Shown here: piece after piece, positions 45,465 through 57,421 of the stretch | Position numbering within the stretch: position 1 is the first letter of the stretch | Layout of the letters: every line of letters starts with the position of its first letter | DNA from: Cellulophaga sp. HaHaR_3_176 | Lineage (GTDB): Bacteria > Bacteroidota > Bacteroidia > Flavobacteriales > Flavobacteriaceae | Assembly (NCBI RefSeq): GCF_019021925.1 | Contig: NZ_CP058990.1 | Coordinates: 372,001 to 436,000, forward strand | Length of the DNA stretch: 64,000 bases | Direction: 5' to 3' | Translations under genes and position numbers: made by a program | Notes under the pieces: model-generated | What the model saw: the letters and a program-made list of their open reading frames with translations, nothing else | Databases searched by the model: none | What the model was told of the DNA's origin: nothing

Positions 45465-48400
45465 ATGGCTAGACAAAGAGATAATAACACAGTAAAAAGG
45501 TTCAATAAAATTTCAATAGGCTTGGCTTCTCCAGAATCAATTTTGGCAGAATCTAAAGGTGAAGTTTTAAAACCTGAAACTATTAACTATAGAACGCACA
45601 AACCAGAGCGTGACGGTCTTTTTTGTGAACGTATTTTTGGCCCTGTAAAGGATTACGAATGTGCTTGTGGTAAGTACAAGAGAATCCGTTATAGAGGTAT
45701 TGTATGTGATCGTTGTGGTGTAGAAGTTACAGAGAAGAAAGTACGTAGAGATAGAGTAGGACATATTAATTTAGTTGTTCCTGTAGCTCATATCTGGTAT
45801 TTCCGTTCATTACCAAATAAAATTGGATACTTATTAGGGTTACCGTCTAAGAAATTAGACATGATTATCTATTACGAGCGTTATGTGGTTATTCAACCAG
45901 GTATTGCTAAAGGTCCTGAAGGAGAAGAAATCAATAAAATGGATTTCTTAACAGAAGAAGAATATTTAAATATTTTAGAATCTGTTCCTGTAGAAAATCA
46001 ATATTTAGAAGATACAGACCCAAATAAGTTTATTGCTAAAATGGGTGCTGAATGTTTAATTGATATTTTAGCTCGCATCGATTTAGATGTGCTTTCTTAT
46101 GAGTTAAGACATAAAGCAAACACAGAAACTTCTAAGCAACGTAAAACAGAAGCTTTAAAGAGACTTCAGGTTGTTGAATCTTTGAGAGAGTCTCAAGAAA
46201 ATAGAGAAAACAGACCTGAGTGGATGATTATGAAAGTAATCCCTGTTATTCCACCAGAATTACGTCCTCTAGTTCCTTTAGATGGTGGTCGTTTTGCGAC
46301 TTCAGATTTAAATGATTTGTATAGAAGGGTGATAATCCGTAACAACCGTTTAAAAAGGTTAGTTGAGATAAAAGCTCCAGAAGTTATTCTTAGAAACGAG
46401 AAGCGTATGCTTCAAGAATCTGTTGATTCTTTATTCGATAACACAAGAAAAGCATCTGCTGTTAAAACAGAATCTAACAGACCTTTAAAATCACTTTCTG
46501 ATTCTTTAAAAGGTAAACAAGGTCGTTTCCGTCAAAACTTACTTGGTAAGCGTGTGGATTATTCAGCACGTTCTGTAATTGTTGTAGGACCTGAATTAAG
46601 ATTATTTGAATGTGGTCTTCCAAAAGATATGGCTGCAGAATTATACAAACCTTTTGTAATCCGTAAATTGATTGAAAGAGGTATTGTTAAAACGGTAAAG
46701 TCTGCTAAGAAAATTATAGATAAAAAAGAGCCTGTTGTTTGGGATATCTTAGAGAACGTATTGAAAGGTCATCCGGTTTTATTAAACAGGGCTCCTACAT
46801 TACACCGTTTAGGTATACAAGCATTTCAACCTAAATTAATTGAAGGTAAAGCTATTCGTTTACATCCATTAGTATGTACTGCATTTAATGCGGATTTTGA
46901 TGGGGATCAAATGGCTGTTCATTTACCATTAGGGCCAGAGGCAATTTTAGAATGTCAATTATTAATGTTGGCTTCTCATAATATATTAAATCCTGCGAAT
47001 GGTTCTCCTATTACGGTACCATCTCAGGATATGGTCTTGGGTCTTTATTACATGACCAAAGAACGTAAATCTACACCTGAAGTGCCTATTAAAGGTGAAG
47101 GGTTAACTTTTTACTCTGCAGAAGAGGTTGTTATTGCTCATAATGAGGGCATGGTTGACTTGAATGCAGGTGTAAAAGTAAGAGCAAAAGACTTCAATGA
47201 AGCTGGTGAGTTGGTATACCAAATTATTCCAACAACAGTAGGTAGAGTTCTATTTAATAGAATGGTACCTGAAAAAGCTGGTTACATAAATGACGTATTG
47301 AATAAAAAATCTTTAAGAGATATTATTGGTGGTATTTTAGAGGCTACAGATGTGCCTACTACTGCTGATTTCTTAGATAAGATTAAAACAATGGGTTACG
47401 AGTTCGCTTTCAAAGGTGGTCTTTCATTTAGTTTAGGTGATATTATTATACCGCCAGAAAAACATGAAATGATTGCTGATGCTAATGGACAAGTTGAAGG
47501 TATTATGGCCAATTATAATATGGGTCTTATTACTAACAATGAACGTTACAACCAAGTAATTGATGTTTGGACATCTACCAATGCACAGTTAACAGAACTT
47601 GCTATGAAGCGTATTCGCGAAGATCAGCAAGGATTTAACTCAGTGTATATGATGCTTGATTCTGGTGCGAGGGGTTCTAAGGAGCAAATTCGTCAGTTAA
47701 CAGGTATGCGTGGTTTGATGGCTAAACCTAAAAAATCGACTGCTGGTGGTGGTGAAATTATTGAAAACCCGATTCTTTCTAACTTTAAGGAGGGGCTTTC
47801 AATTCTTGAATACTTTATATCTACTCACGGTGCACGTAAAGGTCTTGCGGATACAGCATTAAAAACTGCCGATGCAGGTTACTTAACACGTCGTTTGGTT
47901 GATGTTTCTCAGGATGTTATTATTAATACTGAAGATTGTGGAACATTAAGAGGTATTGAAGTTGAAGCACTTAAGAAAAACGAAGAAATCGTTGAATCTT
48001 TAAAAGAAAGAATAATAGGTAGAGTTGCTCTACATGATGTTTACAATCCTTTAACTGAAGAGTTATTGTTAACAGCAGGTCAAGAGATTCATGAAGCTGA
48101 TGCTAGACTAATAGAAGCTTCTCCAATAGAGAAAGTTGAAGTTCGTTCTGCATTAACTTGTGAAGCTAAAAAAGGTATTTGTGGTAAATGTTACGGTAGA
48201 AACCTTTCTACTAATAAAATGGTTCAAAGAGGTGAAGCAGTTGGTGTTGTTGCAGCACAATCAATTGGTGAACCAGGAACACAGTTGACATTGCGTACTT
48301 TCCACGTGGGTGGTATTGCAGGTAACATTTCTGAAGATAACAAATTGAATGCTAAATTTTCGGGTATAGCTGAAATAGAAGATTTAAGAACGGTTACAGG

Positions 48401-49763
48401 AGCTGATAACGAGGGTAACCCTTCTGAGATTATTATTTCAAGAACATCTGAAATTAAAATTGTAGATGCTAAAACAGGAATTGTATTAAGTACAAATAAC
48501 ATTCCTTACGGTTCTCAATTGTTTATTAAGAATGGTGCGAAAATTACAAAAGACGATGTAATCTGTCAATGGGATCCTTATAACGGTGTTATCGTTACTG
48601 AATTCCCAGGTAAGATTGTATATGAGAATATTGATCAGGGTGTTACTTACCAAGTTGAGATTGATGAGCAAACAGGTTTCCAAGAGAAAGTTATTTCTGA
48701 ATCTAGAAACAAAAAATTAATACCTACATTACTTATTAAAAATAGTAATGACGAAGTATTACGTTCATACAATTTACCAGTAGGTTCTCACATTATGGTA
48801 GATGATGGAGAAAAAGTTAAAGAAGGTAAGATTTTAGTTAAAATTCCACGTAAATCTGCTAAATCTGGTGATATTACTGGTGGTCTTCCAAGAGTTACTG
48901 AGTTATTTGAAGCGCGTAACCCTTCTAATCCAGCTGTAGTTTCTGAAATTGATGGAGTAGTTTCTTTTGGTAAAATTAAAAGAGGTAACCGTGAAATCAT
49001 TATTGAGTCTAAATTAGGAGAAGTTAAAAAGTATTTAGTTAAACTTTCTAATCAAATCTTAGTTCAAGAAAATGATTATGTTCGTGCAGGTATGCCATTG
49101 TCAGATGGTTCTGTAACGCCAGAAGATATTTTATCTATTAAAGGGCCTTCTGCTGTTCAACAATATTTAGTAAATGAAGTACAAGAAGTATATCGTTTAC
49201 AAGGTGTGAAAATTAATGATAAGCATTTTGAAGTTGTTGTTCGTCAGATGATGCGTAAAGTACGTATACAAGATCCGGGAGATACTATATTCTTAGAAAA
49301 TCAATTAGCTCATAAAGATGACTTTATAGTTGAAAATGATGGAATTTTCGGAAAGAAAATTGTTGTTGAAGTTGGGGAGTCAGATAACCTTAAAGCAGGT
49401 CAGGTAATAACTGCACGTGAGTTAAGAGATGAAAATTCAATTTTAAGAAGAAATGATAAAGCTTTAGTTGAAGCTAGAGATGCTATTGCAGCAACTGCGA
49501 CACCAATACTTCAGGGTATTACTCGTGCTTCATTACAGACTAAATCATTTATATCTGCAGCATCTTTCCAAGAAACGACTAAAGTATTAAACGAAGCGGC
49601 AGTAGCTGGTAAAGTTGATAGCTTAGAAGGGTTGAAAGAAAATGTAATTGTAGGTCATAAAATACCTGCAGGTACAGGTATGAGAGACTATGATAGTATT
49701 ATCGTAGGATCTAAGGAAGAGTATGATGAAATAATGGCTCGTAAAGAAGAGTTTAAGTTTTAA
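45465..49763 (+). CDS. rpoC: DNA-directed RNA polymerase subunit beta'
   Basis: 1432 residues. N-terminal zinc finger (ECACGKYKR...CDRCGVEV), the catalytic Mg-binding [12 protein letters not shown] at 475-486 (Asp 477, 479, 481), bridge and trigger helices ([13 protein letters not shown] holds the second zinc site; [21 protein letters not shown]). 66 bp after rpoB. Confidence 0.99.
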   Translation: MARQRDNNTVKRFNKISIGLASPESILAESKGEVLKPETINYRTHKPERDGLFCERIFGPVKDYECACGKYKRIRYRGIVCDRCGVEVTEKKVRRDRVGHINLVVPVAHIWYFRSLPNKIGYLLGLPSKKLDMIIYYERYVVIQPGIAKGPEGEEINKMDFLTEEEYLNILESVPVENQYLEDTDPNKFIAKMGAECLIDILARIDLDVLSYELRHKANTETSKQRKTEALKRLQVVESLRESQENRENRPEWMIMKVIPVIPPELRPLVPLDGGRFATSDLNDLYRRVIIRNNRLKRLVEIKAPEVILRNEKRMLQESVDSLFDNTRKASAVKTESNRPLKSLSDSLKGKQGRFRQNLLGKRVDYSARSVIVVGPELRLFECGLPKDMAAELYKPFVIRKLIERGIVKTVKSAKKIIDKKEPVVWDILENVLKGHPVLLNRAPTLHRLGIQAFQPKLIEGKAIRLHPLVCTAFNADFDGDQMAVHLPLGPEAILECQLLMLASHNILNPANGSPITVPSQDMVLGLYYMTKERKSTPEVPIKGEGLTFYSAEEVVIAHNEGMVDLNAGVKVRAKDFNEAGELVYQIIPTTVGRVLFNRMVPEKAGYINDVLNKKSLRDIIGGILEATDVPTTADFLDKIKTMGYEFAFKGGLSFSLGDIIIPPEKHEMIADANGQVEGIMANYNMGLITNNERYNQVIDVWTSTNAQLTELAMKRIREDQQGFNSVYMMLDSGARGSKEQIRQLTGMRGLMAKPKKSTAGGGEIIENPILSNFKEGLSILEYFISTHGARKGLADTALKTADAGYLTRRLVDVSQDVIINTEDCGTLRGIEVEALKKNEEIVESLKERIIGRVALHDVYNPLTEELLLTAGQEIHEADARLIEASPIEKVEVRSALTCEAKKGICGKCYGRNLSTNKMVQRGEAVGVVAAQSIGEPGTQLTLRTFHVGGIAGNISEDNKLNAKFSGIAEIEDLRTVTGADNEGNPSEIIISRTSEIKIVDAKTGIVLSTNNIPYGSQLFIKNGAKITKDDVICQWDPYNGVIVTEFPGKIVYENIDQGVTYQVEIDEQTGFQEKVISESRNKKLIPTLLIKNSNDEVLRSYNLPVGSHIMVDDGEKVKEGKILVKIPRKSAKSGDITGGLPRVTELFEARNPSNPAVVSEIDGVVSFGKIKRGNREIIIESKLGEVKKYLVKLSNQILVQENDYVRAGMPLSDGSVTPEDILSIKGPSAVQQYLVNEVQEVYRLQGVKINDKHFEVVVRQMMRKVRIQDPGDTIFLENQLAHKDDFIVENDGIFGKKIVVEVGESDNLKAGQVITARELRDENSILRRNDKALVEARDAIAATATPILQGITRASLQTKSFISAASFQETTKVLNEAAVAGKVDSLEGLKENVIVGHKIPAGTGMRDYDSIIVGSKEEYDEIMARKEEFKF

Positions 49764-49774
49764 TATTAGTTTTA

Positions 49775-50080
49775 ATGAGCGATCAGAATCAAAAACAAAT
49801 TAACATAGAATTAGATGAAAAAACTGCTGAAGGGATATATTCCAATTTAGCAATTATAAATCATTCTGTATCAGAGTTTGTTGTTGACTTTATTAGTATG
49901 ATGCCAGGAGCTCCAAAAGCGAAAGTGAAGAGTAGAATAGTTCTTACTCCTCAACACGCTAAGAAGTTTTTAAAAGCATTAAATGATAATGTTACACGTT
50001 TTGAAAAAGCTCATGGAACTATTAAAGATTATGAGCAAACTCCTATCCCAATTAATTTTGGCCCCACTGGAGAGGCATAA
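49775..50080 (+). CDS. DUF3467 family protein
   Basis: 101 residues. Typical DUF3467 sequence: YSNLAIINHSVSEFVVDFISMMPGAPKAKVKSRIVLTPQHAKKF is the family core. Small cytoplasmic protein of unknown function; its place 11 bp after rpoC is widely kept in Bacteroidota, which hints at a link to transcription (inference). Last gene of the rpoBC unit. Confidence 0.9.
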   Translation: MSDQNQKQINIELDEKTAEGIYSNLAIINHSVSEFVVDFISMMPGAPKAKVKSRIVLTPQHAKKFLKALNDNVTRFEKAHGTIKDYEQTPIPINFGPTGEA

Positions 50081-50084
50081 ATAA

Positions 50085-50117
50085 AAAAAACCCGCAATTA
50101 ATATTGCGGGTTTTTTG
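50085..50117 (+). terminator. Terminator of the rpoBC operon
   Basis: CCCGCAAT (50091-50098) pairs with ATTGCGGG (50103-50110), extended by flanking A8/T6 tracts. Classic Rho-independent terminator. Confidence 0.95.
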
Positions 50118-50123
50118 TTTTAA

Positions 50124-50167
50124 AAAATTATAAGTTTAATTATCTATTTAATTAAACTTATAATTTT
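50124..50167 (-). terminator. Terminator of prfC
   Basis: An 18-bp AT-rich inverted repeat (50124-50141 with 50150-50167) directly after the prfC stop. On the minus strand it ends in TTTT. Confidence 0.75.
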
Positions 50168-51756
50168 TATTCAAATTCAGATGTGAACTTTAGTGTTACA
50201 TTAGGGTATTTTTGTTGTGTCATTTGTAGTGAAAATTGAGAATCAGCTAAGAAAACTAATTGCCCTCTTTTGTCTTTTGCTAAAAACTTTTGTTTAACTC
50301 TTTTAAACTCTTTAAATTCATCACTGTTTTTGTCTTTAGGAGCTAACCAGCAGGCTTTGTATACAGGGAAATTTTCATATGTACATTTAGCACCATATTC
50401 ATGCTCTAAACGGTATTGAATTACTTCGTATTGTAAAGCACCTACGGTACCGATAATTTTTCGTCCATTCAATTCAAGAGTAAATAACTGTGCAACACCT
50501 TCATCCATTAATTGGTCAACACCTTTTGATAATTGTTTAGATTTTAAAGGGTCTGCATTATTAATGTATCTAAAATGTTCAGGGGAGAAGCTTGGTATTC
50601 CTTTATAGTGTAAAAGTTCGCCTTCAGTTAATGTATCTCCAATTTTAAAATTCCCGGTGTCATGTAGTCCTACAATATCACCTGGATATGATATATCTAT
50701 AATTTCCTTTTTTTCTGCAAAAAAAGCATTTGGACTAGAAAATTTTAGTTTTTTGTTATTTCTAACGTGCAAGTAAGGTTTGTTTCTCTCAAAAGTACCA
50801 GATACAATTTTTATAAATGCTAATCTATCCCTGTGTTTAGGATCCATATTAGCATGTATTTTAAAAACAAAACCAGTAAAATCTTTTTCTTTAGAATCTA
50901 CTAATCTTTCTTCAGACATTTTAGGTCTTGGTGTTGGAGCGATGTCAATAAAGCAGTCTAAAAGTTCTCTAACACCAAAATTATTTAATGCAGATCCAAA
51001 AAATACAGGTTGTAAATTCCCTTCTAAATATTCTTTTTGATTGAATTCAGGGTATACACCATTAACTAATTCTAAATTTTCTCTAAGATCATTAGCGGCT
51101 TTATCTCCTATTATGGTATCTAATTTTTTACTGTTAATGTCGTTAAAGGCAATAACGTCTTCAATGTTTTTTTTACTATCACCACTAAATAGGTTTATGT
51201 TTTTTTCGTAAATGTTATAAATACCTTTAAAATCGTATCCCATTCCAATAGGGAAACTTAAAGGTGTTACTGTTAAATTAAGTTTTTGTTCAACTTCATC
51301 TAGTAGGTCAAAAGCATCTTTTCCTTCTCTGTCCATCTTGTTAATAAAAACAATGATAGGAATATTTCTCATTCTACAAACTTCTACTAATTTTTCAGTT
51401 TGTTCCTCTACACCTTTTGCAACATCAATTACAACAATAACACTATCTACTGCAGTTAGAGTTCTAAATGTGTCTTCAGCAAAATCTTTATGTCCAGGTG
51501 TATCTAAGATGTTTATTTTTTTATCTCTGTAAATAAAAGCTAATACTGAGGTCGCAACAGAAATTCCACGTTGTCTTTCAATTTCCATGAAATCACTTGT
51601 AGCGCCTTTTTTTATTTTATTGTTTTTAACAGCCCCAGCTTCTTGTATTGCTCCTCCAAATAAAAGTAATTTTTCGGTAAGGGTTGTTTTTCCTGCATCA
51701 GGGTGAGATATAATACCAAAAGTTCTCCTTCTTTTAATTTCACTTTCAAAACTCAT
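50167..51756 (-). CDS. prfC: Peptide chain release factor 3
   Basis: 529 residues, a translational GTPase. G1 SHPDAGKTTLTEKLL, the RF3-specific QEAGAVKNN, switch II DTPGHKDFAEDT, G4 NKMD. RF3 removes RF1/RF2 after termination. It is convergent with the rpoBC operon. A -7 element TATTTTTG at 51778-51771 precedes it. Confidence 0.97.
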   Translation of the reverse strand: MSFESEIKRRRTFGIISHPDAGKTTLTEKLLLFGGAIQEAGAVKNNKIKKGATSDFMEIERQRGISVATSVLAFIYRDKKINILDTPGHKDFAEDTFRTLTAVDSVIVVIDVAKGVEEQTEKLVEVCRMRNIPIIVFINKMDREGKDAFDLLDEVEQKLNLTVTPLSFPIGMGYDFKGIYNIYEKNINLFSGDSKKNIEDVIAFNDINSKKLDTIIGDKAANDLRENLELVNGVYPEFNQKEYLEGNLQPVFFGSALNNFGVRELLDCFIDIAPTPRPKMSEERLVDSKEKDFTGFVFKIHANMDPKHRDRLAFIKIVSGTFERNKPYLHVRNNKKLKFSSPNAFFAEKKEIIDISYPGDIVGLHDTGNFKIGDTLTEGELLHYKGIPSFSPEHFRYINNADPLKSKQLSKGVDQLMDEGVAQLFTLELNGRKIIGTVGALQYEVIQYRLEHEYGAKCTYENFPVYKACWLAPKDKNSDEFKEFKRVKQKFLAKDKRGQLVFLADSQFSLQMTQQKYPNVTLKFTSEFE

Positions 51757-52171
51757 AAATAAAATTTTTGCAAAAATAGGTTAAATTATAATTGTATTAA
51801 TCTGATGTGTAAAAGTAAATAATTTGTAAATTTTTTCACTTTTAAACTTGCGTAATTATTTGATTTTTAGAGTTTAATGATTTTTTTGGAATCGATAAAC
51901 GGTATGGTTTCTTCTTTTTGGTAGATTTGTGAAATCTTTTTGTAGGATTTATACGTAATTATACCTGATCAGGTTTGTGATAAAACGTACCATTGGTCGA
52001 TAAAATGTGTTGTTAAAAGAGTTTTGTTACTTTCTATGTTAGAATAATTTAGCCAATTTGAATTTTAGCTATATCTTGCGCTAACATTTATAATGATGAA
52101 GTCCCAACTTCTTACTTGTTAAAAATACCTACATACGATATGGTGATTAGTTTAATATAAAGCTAGCGCGT
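51757..52171. other. Long divergent intergenic region before the surface-protein locus
   Basis: 415 bp with no ORF that I can support. It holds the prfC -7 element, and a perfect 12-bp palindrome ACCTGATCAGGT at 51963-51974 that could be an operator for the surface locus. No clear TAnnTTTG promoter is visible close to the 52172 start, so the locus may use a longer leader or another sigma factor. Confidence 0.6.
51771..51778 (-). promoter_or_regulatory. -7 element of prfC
   Basis: Minus-strand TATTTTTG matches TAnnTTTG, 14 nt before the prfC ATG. No clear -33 element. Confidence 0.5.
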
Positions 52172-55100
52172 ATGGATTTTATTACTTTGAGAGAAAATTT
52201 TAAGAGTGTATTTATATACTCAACTAAATTTTTATTAATATTCTTTATTCTTATATCTACAACTTCTTTTGATTTTTCAGAAGACAAATCACTATTGGCT
52301 AGTATCCTATACCAGGATACCGATGGAGATAAGGTCCCTGATGTGAAAGATATTGATGATGATGGAGATGGTATAATAGATACTGTTGAAGGATACAATG
52401 CAACCAACCCGAGAGATACTGATAAAGATGGTATACCAGATTATTTAGATATTGATTCTGATAATGATGGTATCTTAGATAATGTTGAGGCACAAAAAAC
52501 TTCAATGTACAAAGCGCCATCAGGGAATGATGTTGATGGTAATGGATTAGATGATGCTTATGAATTATCTCCAGGAAGTTGTGGAGGTTTAATGCCTGTT
52601 GATACAGATAAAGATGGTAAACCTGATTATAAAGATATTGATTCTGATAATGACGGAATATTAGATAATGTAGAAGCACAAACAGAAAATGAGTTTATTG
52701 CTCCATGTGGTATGGATAAAGATGGTAATGGTTTAGATGATCATTACGAAAATTATTGTGGTGCAGGTCAAGGTATAACGCCAATCAATTCTGATAATGA
52801 TCCAAATCCTGATTTCAGAGATATTGATTCAGATAACGATGGTATTCCTGATAACGTAGAAGCTCAAACTACAGATGATTATATCGCACCATCAGGAAAC
52901 GATTCAGACATGGATGGTTTAGATGATAATTATGAAGGTTCAGGAAATGAAGGGTTAACTCCAGTAAATACAGACGGAGAAGATACTGCAGATTATATCG
53001 ATTTAGATTCTGATAATGATTCAGTTCCTGATAATAATGAAGGTAATGATTTTGATTTCGATGGTATTCCAGATCAAACCTTTACAGGTATAGATACAGA
53101 TGGTGATGGTTTAGATGATGGTTATGAAGGATCAGACGTTAACGACGGTTTTGATGTTAACGATGAAATTAATGATCCAGCAAATGACTTGCCAGATACA
53201 GACGGTACAGAAGATGTCAACTATAGAGATTTAGATGATGACGGAGATGGCATCAACACACCAGATGAAGATATTGATGGTGATGGTAACCCGACGAATG
53301 ATGATACAGATGGTGATGGTATTCCAGATTATTTAGACCCTACAGATGATGGAAAAGATACAGATGGAGATGGTGTTCCAGATGCAACAGATTTAGATGA
53401 TGATAACGATGGTATTTTGGATGTTGTTGAAGATGCAAATGTTGATGGTGATAATGATCCATTAACAAACCCAACTGATACAGATAATGATGGTATTCCA
53501 AATCATTTAGATATAGATGCTGATAATGACGGTATTCCAGATAACGTAGAGGCACAAACTACAGATGGTTATATTGCACCATCAGGAAACGATTCAGACA
53601 TGGATGGTTTAGATGATAATTATGAAGGTTCAGGAAATGAAGGGTTGACTCCAGTAAATACTGATGGTGATGAAACTCCAGATTATACTGACTTAGATTC
53701 AGATAATGATTCAGTTCCTGATAATAATGAAGGAAACGATTTTGATTTTGATGGTATTCCAGATCAAACCTTTACAGGTATAGATACAGATGGTGATGGT
53801 TTAGATGATGGTTATGAAGGATCAGATGTAAATGACGGTTTTGATGTTAACGATGAAATTAATGATCCAGCAAACGACTTGCCAGATACAGACGGTACAG
53901 AAGATGTTAACTATAGAGATTTAGATGATGATGGAGATGGTATCAATACACCGGATGAAGATATTGACGATGATACTGACCCGACGAATGATGATACAGA
54001 TGGTGATGGTATTCCAGATTATTTAGACCCTACAGATGATGGAAAAGATACAGACGGCGATGGTGTTCCAGATGCAACAGATTTAGATGATGATAATGAT
54101 GGTATTTTAGATACTGTAGAAGATGCGAATGTAGATGGCGATAATGATCCATTAACAGATCCAACCGATACAGATGGCGATGGTATTCCAAATCATTTAG
54201 ATATCGATGCTGATAATGACGGTATTCCAGATAACGTAGAGGCACAAACTACAGATGGTTATATTGCACCATCAGGAAACGATTCAGACATGGATGGTTT
54301 AGATGATAATTATGAAGGTTCAGGAAATGAAGGGTTGACTCCAGTAAATACAGACGGAGAAGATACTGCAGATTATATCGATTTAGATTCTGATAATGAT
54401 TCAGTTCCTGATAATAATGAAGGTAATGATTTTGATTTTGATGGTATTCCAGATCAAACCTTTACAGGTATAGATACAGATGGTGATGGTTTAGATGATG
54501 GTTATGAAGGATCAGATGTAAATGACGGTTTTGATGTTAACGATGAAATTAATGATCCAGCAAACGACTTGCCAGATACAGACGGTACAGAAGATGTTAA
54601 CTATAGAGATTTAGATGATGACGGAGATGGCATCAACACACCAGATGAAGATATTGATGGTGATGGTAACCCAACCAACGATGATACAGATGGTGATGGT
54701 ATTCCAGATTATTTAGACCCTACCGATGATAATGGTCCTGATACAGACGGCGATGGTGTTCCAGATGCAACAGATTTAGATGATGATAATGATGGTATTT
54801 TAGATACTGTAGAAGATGCGAATGTAGATGGCGATAATGATCCATTAACAGATCCAACCGATACAGATGGCGATGGTATTCCAAATCATTTAGATATCGA
54901 TGCTGATAATGATGGTATTCCAGATAACGTAGAGGCACAAACTACAGAAGGTTATATAGCACCTAATGAGGATGATGCAGCAACGTATATTGATAATGAA
55001 GGATTAAACAGTGCTTATCCTGATGGTTTAACACCAAACGATCATGATGGTGATGAAACTCCAGATTATACTGACTTAGATTCAGATAACGATTCAGTTC

Positions 55101-56434
55101 CTGATAATAATGAAGGAAACGATTTTGATTTTGATGGTATTCCAGATCAAACCTTTACAGGTATAGATACAGATGGTGATGGTTTAGATGATGGTTATGA
55201 AGGATCAGATGTAAATGACGGTTTTGATGTTAACGATGAAATTAATGATCCAGCAAACGACTTGCCAGATACAGACGGTACAGAAGATGTTAACTATAGA
55301 GATTTAGATGATGACGGAGATGGCATCAACACACCAGATGAAGATATTGATGGTGATGGTAACCCAACCAACGATGATACAGATGGTGATGGTATTCCAG
55401 ATTATTTAGACCCTACCGATGATAATGGTCCTGATACAGACGGCGATGGTGTTCCAGATGCAACAGATTTAGATGATGATAATGATGGTATTTTAGATAC
55501 TGTAGAAGATGCGAATGTAGATGGCGATAATGATCCATTAACAGATCCAACCGATACAGATGGCGATGGTATTCCAAATCATTTAGATATCGATGCTGAT
55601 AATGATGGTATTCCAGATAACGTAGAGGCACAAACTACAGAAGGTTATATAGCACCTAATGAGGATGATGCAGCAACGTATATTGATAATGAAGGATTAA
55701 ACAGTGCTTATCCTGATGGTTTAACACCAAACGATCATGATGGTGATGAAACTCCAGATTATACTGACTTAGATTCAGATAACGATTCAGTTCCTGATAA
55801 TAATGAAGGAAACGATTTTGATTTTGATGGTATTCCAGATCAAACCTTTACAGGTATAGATACAGATGGTGATGGTTTAGATGATGGTTATGAAGGATCA
55901 GATGTAAATGACGGTTTTGATGTTAACGATGAGATCAACGATCCAGGAAACGACTTACCAGATACAGACGGTACAGAAGATGTCAACTATAGAGATTTAG
56001 ATGATGACGGAGATGGCATCAACACACCAGATGAAGATATTGATGGTGATGGTAACCCAACCAACGATGATACAGATGGTGATGGTATTCCAGATTATTT
56101 AGACCCTACAGATGATACACCAGAAGAAATGATCATTCTAGTAAATCAAATGTTAACTCCTAATTCTGATGGTAAAAATGATTTCTTATTTATTAGAAAC
56201 GTAGAGTTTGCATTTAATAATACAATCAAAATTTTTAATAGATGGGGAGTAGCTGTTTATGAAGGTGCTGATTATAATAATCAAAACAATGTATTTGATG
56301 GTCGATCAAAAGGAAGGTCAACTGTAACTCAAGAAGAGTATTTGCCATCAGGTATTTATTATTATATATTTGAATATCAAGATATTAATAATAAAAATAT
56401 TACAGACAACGGTTACATTTATATTAGTAAATAA
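52172..56434 (+). CDS. Giant thrombospondin type-3-repeat surface protein with T9SS type B sorting domain
   Basis: 1420 residues. A signal/anchor helix near residues 17-32 ([13 protein letters not shown]) is followed by about 1280 residues of Asp-rich DxDxDGxxD repeats, the calcium-binding pattern of thrombospondin type 3. Two short repeats (about 100-220) precede five copies of a 230/231-residue unit (221-1314). The last ~95 residues ([38 protein letters not shown]) are the gliding-motility-associated C-terminal domain that directs export by the type IX system. It is very acidic and probably a calcium-stiffened stalk or adhesin. PorP/SprF and OmpA genes follow at once. Confidence 0.9.
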   Translation: MDFITLRENFKSVFIYSTKFLLIFFILISTTSFDFSEDKSLLASILYQDTDGDKVPDVKDIDDDGDGIIDTVEGYNATNPRDTDKDGIPDYLDIDSDNDGILDNVEAQKTSMYKAPSGNDVDGNGLDDAYELSPGSCGGLMPVDTDKDGKPDYKDIDSDNDGILDNVEAQTENEFIAPCGMDKDGNGLDDHYENYCGAGQGITPINSDNDPNPDFRDIDSDNDGIPDNVEAQTTDDYIAPSGNDSDMDGLDDNYEGSGNEGLTPVNTDGEDTADYIDLDSDNDSVPDNNEGNDFDFDGIPDQTFTGIDTDGDGLDDGYEGSDVNDGFDVNDEINDPANDLPDTDGTEDVNYRDLDDDGDGINTPDEDIDGDGNPTNDDTDGDGIPDYLDPTDDGKDTDGDGVPDATDLDDDNDGILDVVEDANVDGDNDPLTNPTDTDNDGIPNHLDIDADNDGIPDNVEAQTTDGYIAPSGNDSDMDGLDDNYEGSGNEGLTPVNTDGDETPDYTDLDSDNDSVPDNNEGNDFDFDGIPDQTFTGIDTDGDGLDDGYEGSDVNDGFDVNDEINDPANDLPDTDGTEDVNYRDLDDDGDGINTPDEDIDDDTDPTNDDTDGDGIPDYLDPTDDGKDTDGDGVPDATDLDDDNDGILDTVEDANVDGDNDPLTDPTDTDGDGIPNHLDIDADNDGIPDNVEAQTTDGYIAPSGNDSDMDGLDDNYEGSGNEGLTPVNTDGEDTADYIDLDSDNDSVPDNNEGNDFDFDGIPDQTFTGIDTDGDGLDDGYEGSDVNDGFDVNDEINDPANDLPDTDGTEDVNYRDLDDDGDGINTPDEDIDGDGNPTNDDTDGDGIPDYLDPTDDNGPDTDGDGVPDATDLDDDNDGILDTVEDANVDGDNDPLTDPTDTDGDGIPNHLDIDADNDGIPDNVEAQTTEGYIAPNEDDAATYIDNEGLNSAYPDGLTPNDHDGDETPDYTDLDSDNDSVPDNNEGNDFDFDGIPDQTFTGIDTDGDGLDDGYEGSDVNDGFDVNDEINDPANDLPDTDGTEDVNYRDLDDDGDGINTPDEDIDGDGNPTNDDTDGDGIPDYLDPTDDNGPDTDGDGVPDATDLDDDNDGILDTVEDANVDGDNDPLTDPTDTDGDGIPNHLDIDADNDGIPDNVEAQTTEGYIAPNEDDAATYIDNEGLNSAYPDGLTPNDHDGDETPDYTDLDSDNDSVPDNNEGNDFDFDGIPDQTFTGIDTDGDGLDDGYEGSDVNDGFDVNDEINDPGNDLPDTDGTEDVNYRDLDDDGDGINTPDEDIDGDGNPTNDDTDGDGIPDYLDPTDDTPEEMIILVNQMLTPNSDGKNDFLFIRNVEFAFNNTIKIFNRWGVAVYEGADYNNQNNVFDGRSKGRSTVTQEEYLPSGIYYYIFEYQDINNKNITDNGYIYISK
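52832..56115 (+). repeat. Five-copy in-frame tandem repeat (690/693 bp)
   Basis: Unit starts at 52832, 53522, 54212, 54905 and 55598 (periods 690, 690, 693, 693; the fifth copy is partial). Each unit encodes [35 protein letters not shown] and GIPDYLDP blocks. Copies 4 and 5 look almost identical over hundreds of bases, including a variant block ([20 protein letters not shown]) that replaces the one in copies 1-3. The 3-bp step is one extra codon near the DPTDD segment (DDGKD against DDNGPD). Confidence 0.93.
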
Positions 56435-56460
56435 GAATAGTATTGAGAACACTATATATT

Positions 56461-57411
56461 ATGAATAAATCAATTTTTATTTTACCATTTTTACTGACAT
56501 TGCTATTTGTACAGAATACAAATGCACAACAAGATGCTCAGTATACGCAATATATGTTTAATACCATGAGTGTTAACCCTGCATATGCAGGTTCTAGAGG
56601 GCAGCTTAGTATTGCTGCACTATATAGATCTCAATGGGTTGGGCTAGATGGATCGCCAACAACGCAAACTTTAAACCTGCATTCACCTATTAGAAATAGT
56701 AGGTTAGGTTACGGAGTTTCAATTGTTAACGATGAAATAGGTAACGGAACTGTTCAAGAAACTTATTTTGATGGTATCATTTCTTATACATTACCCGTAT
56801 CTGAAACAGGAAAACTATCTTTTGGTTTAAAGTTTGGAGGTAATTTACTAAACTTAGATTTTTCAAAATTGAGAAATTTTGATGATGAAAATGTTACAGG
56901 TGAAAATATTGAAAATAAATTCTCGCCCAATTTTGGGCTAGGTATGTATTATCATACCGATAAATTTTATTTAGGGTTATCTGCACCAAATTTATTAGAA
57001 ACTAGTCATTTTGATAATTCAAATAGAGACTCAGGATCTGTTTCTTTTTTATCAGAAGAACGAATAAATTTTTATGCAATAACAGGTTACGTTTTTGATC
57101 TTTCAGATCAGTTTAAATTTAAACCAGCATTATTAACGAAAGTAGTAGGTGGAGCACCTTTGCAAGTTGATATTTCAGCAAACTTTATGTTTAACGATAG
57201 ATTTACATTTGGTGGAGCTTATCGTTGGGATGCAGCAGTTAGTGCATTGGCAGGTTTTCAAATAAGCGATCAATTAATGATTGGAATGGCTTACGATAAA
57301 GAAACTACGGAATTAGGTTCTACAAGATTTAATGATGGTTCTTTCGAGATTTTCTTGAGATATGAATTGGTTAAGTCTTTTCAAAAATTAGTATCACCAC
57401 GTTTCTTCTAA
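56461..57411 (+). CDS. PorP/SprF family type IX secretion membrane protein
   Basis: 316 residues from ATG at 56461 (an in-frame TTG or ATG upstream was rejected as it would bury the signal). Signal peptide ending in TNAQ, then the family opening QDAQYTQYMFNTMSVNPAYAGSRG and a beta-barrel pattern to the C-terminal Phe. PorP/SprF proteins receive T9SS type B substrates at the outer membrane and often sit next to their substrate gene, as SprF does with SprB. Here the partner should be the 1420-residue repeat protein just upstream (27 bp). Confidence 0.93.
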   Translation: MNKSIFILPFLLTLLFVQNTNAQQDAQYTQYMFNTMSVNPAYAGSRGQLSIAALYRSQWVGLDGSPTTQTLNLHSPIRNSRLGYGVSIVNDEIGNGTVQETYFDGIISYTLPVSETGKLSFGLKFGGNLLNLDFSKLRNFDDENVTGENIENKFSPNFGLGMYYHTDKFYLGLSAPNLLETSHFDNSNRDSGSVSFLSEERINFYAITGYVFDLSDQFKFKPALLTKVVGGAPLQVDISANFMFNDRFTFGGAYRWDAAVSALAGFQISDQLMIGMAYDKETTELGSTRFNDGSFEIFLRYELVKSFQKLVSPRFF

Positions 57412-57421
57412 ATAATAGATT

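Noticed and set aside
53340..55631. Four evenly spaced open frames of about 71 codons on the minus strand
   Set aside because: They recur every 690-693 bp because the coding repeat on the plus strand recurs; their His/Tyr/Leu-rich translation is the mirror of Asp-rich codons.
52832..56115. Possible CRISPR or satellite array
   Set aside because: The period is 690/693 bp, the copies are contiguous and in frame within one protein, and there are no spacers.
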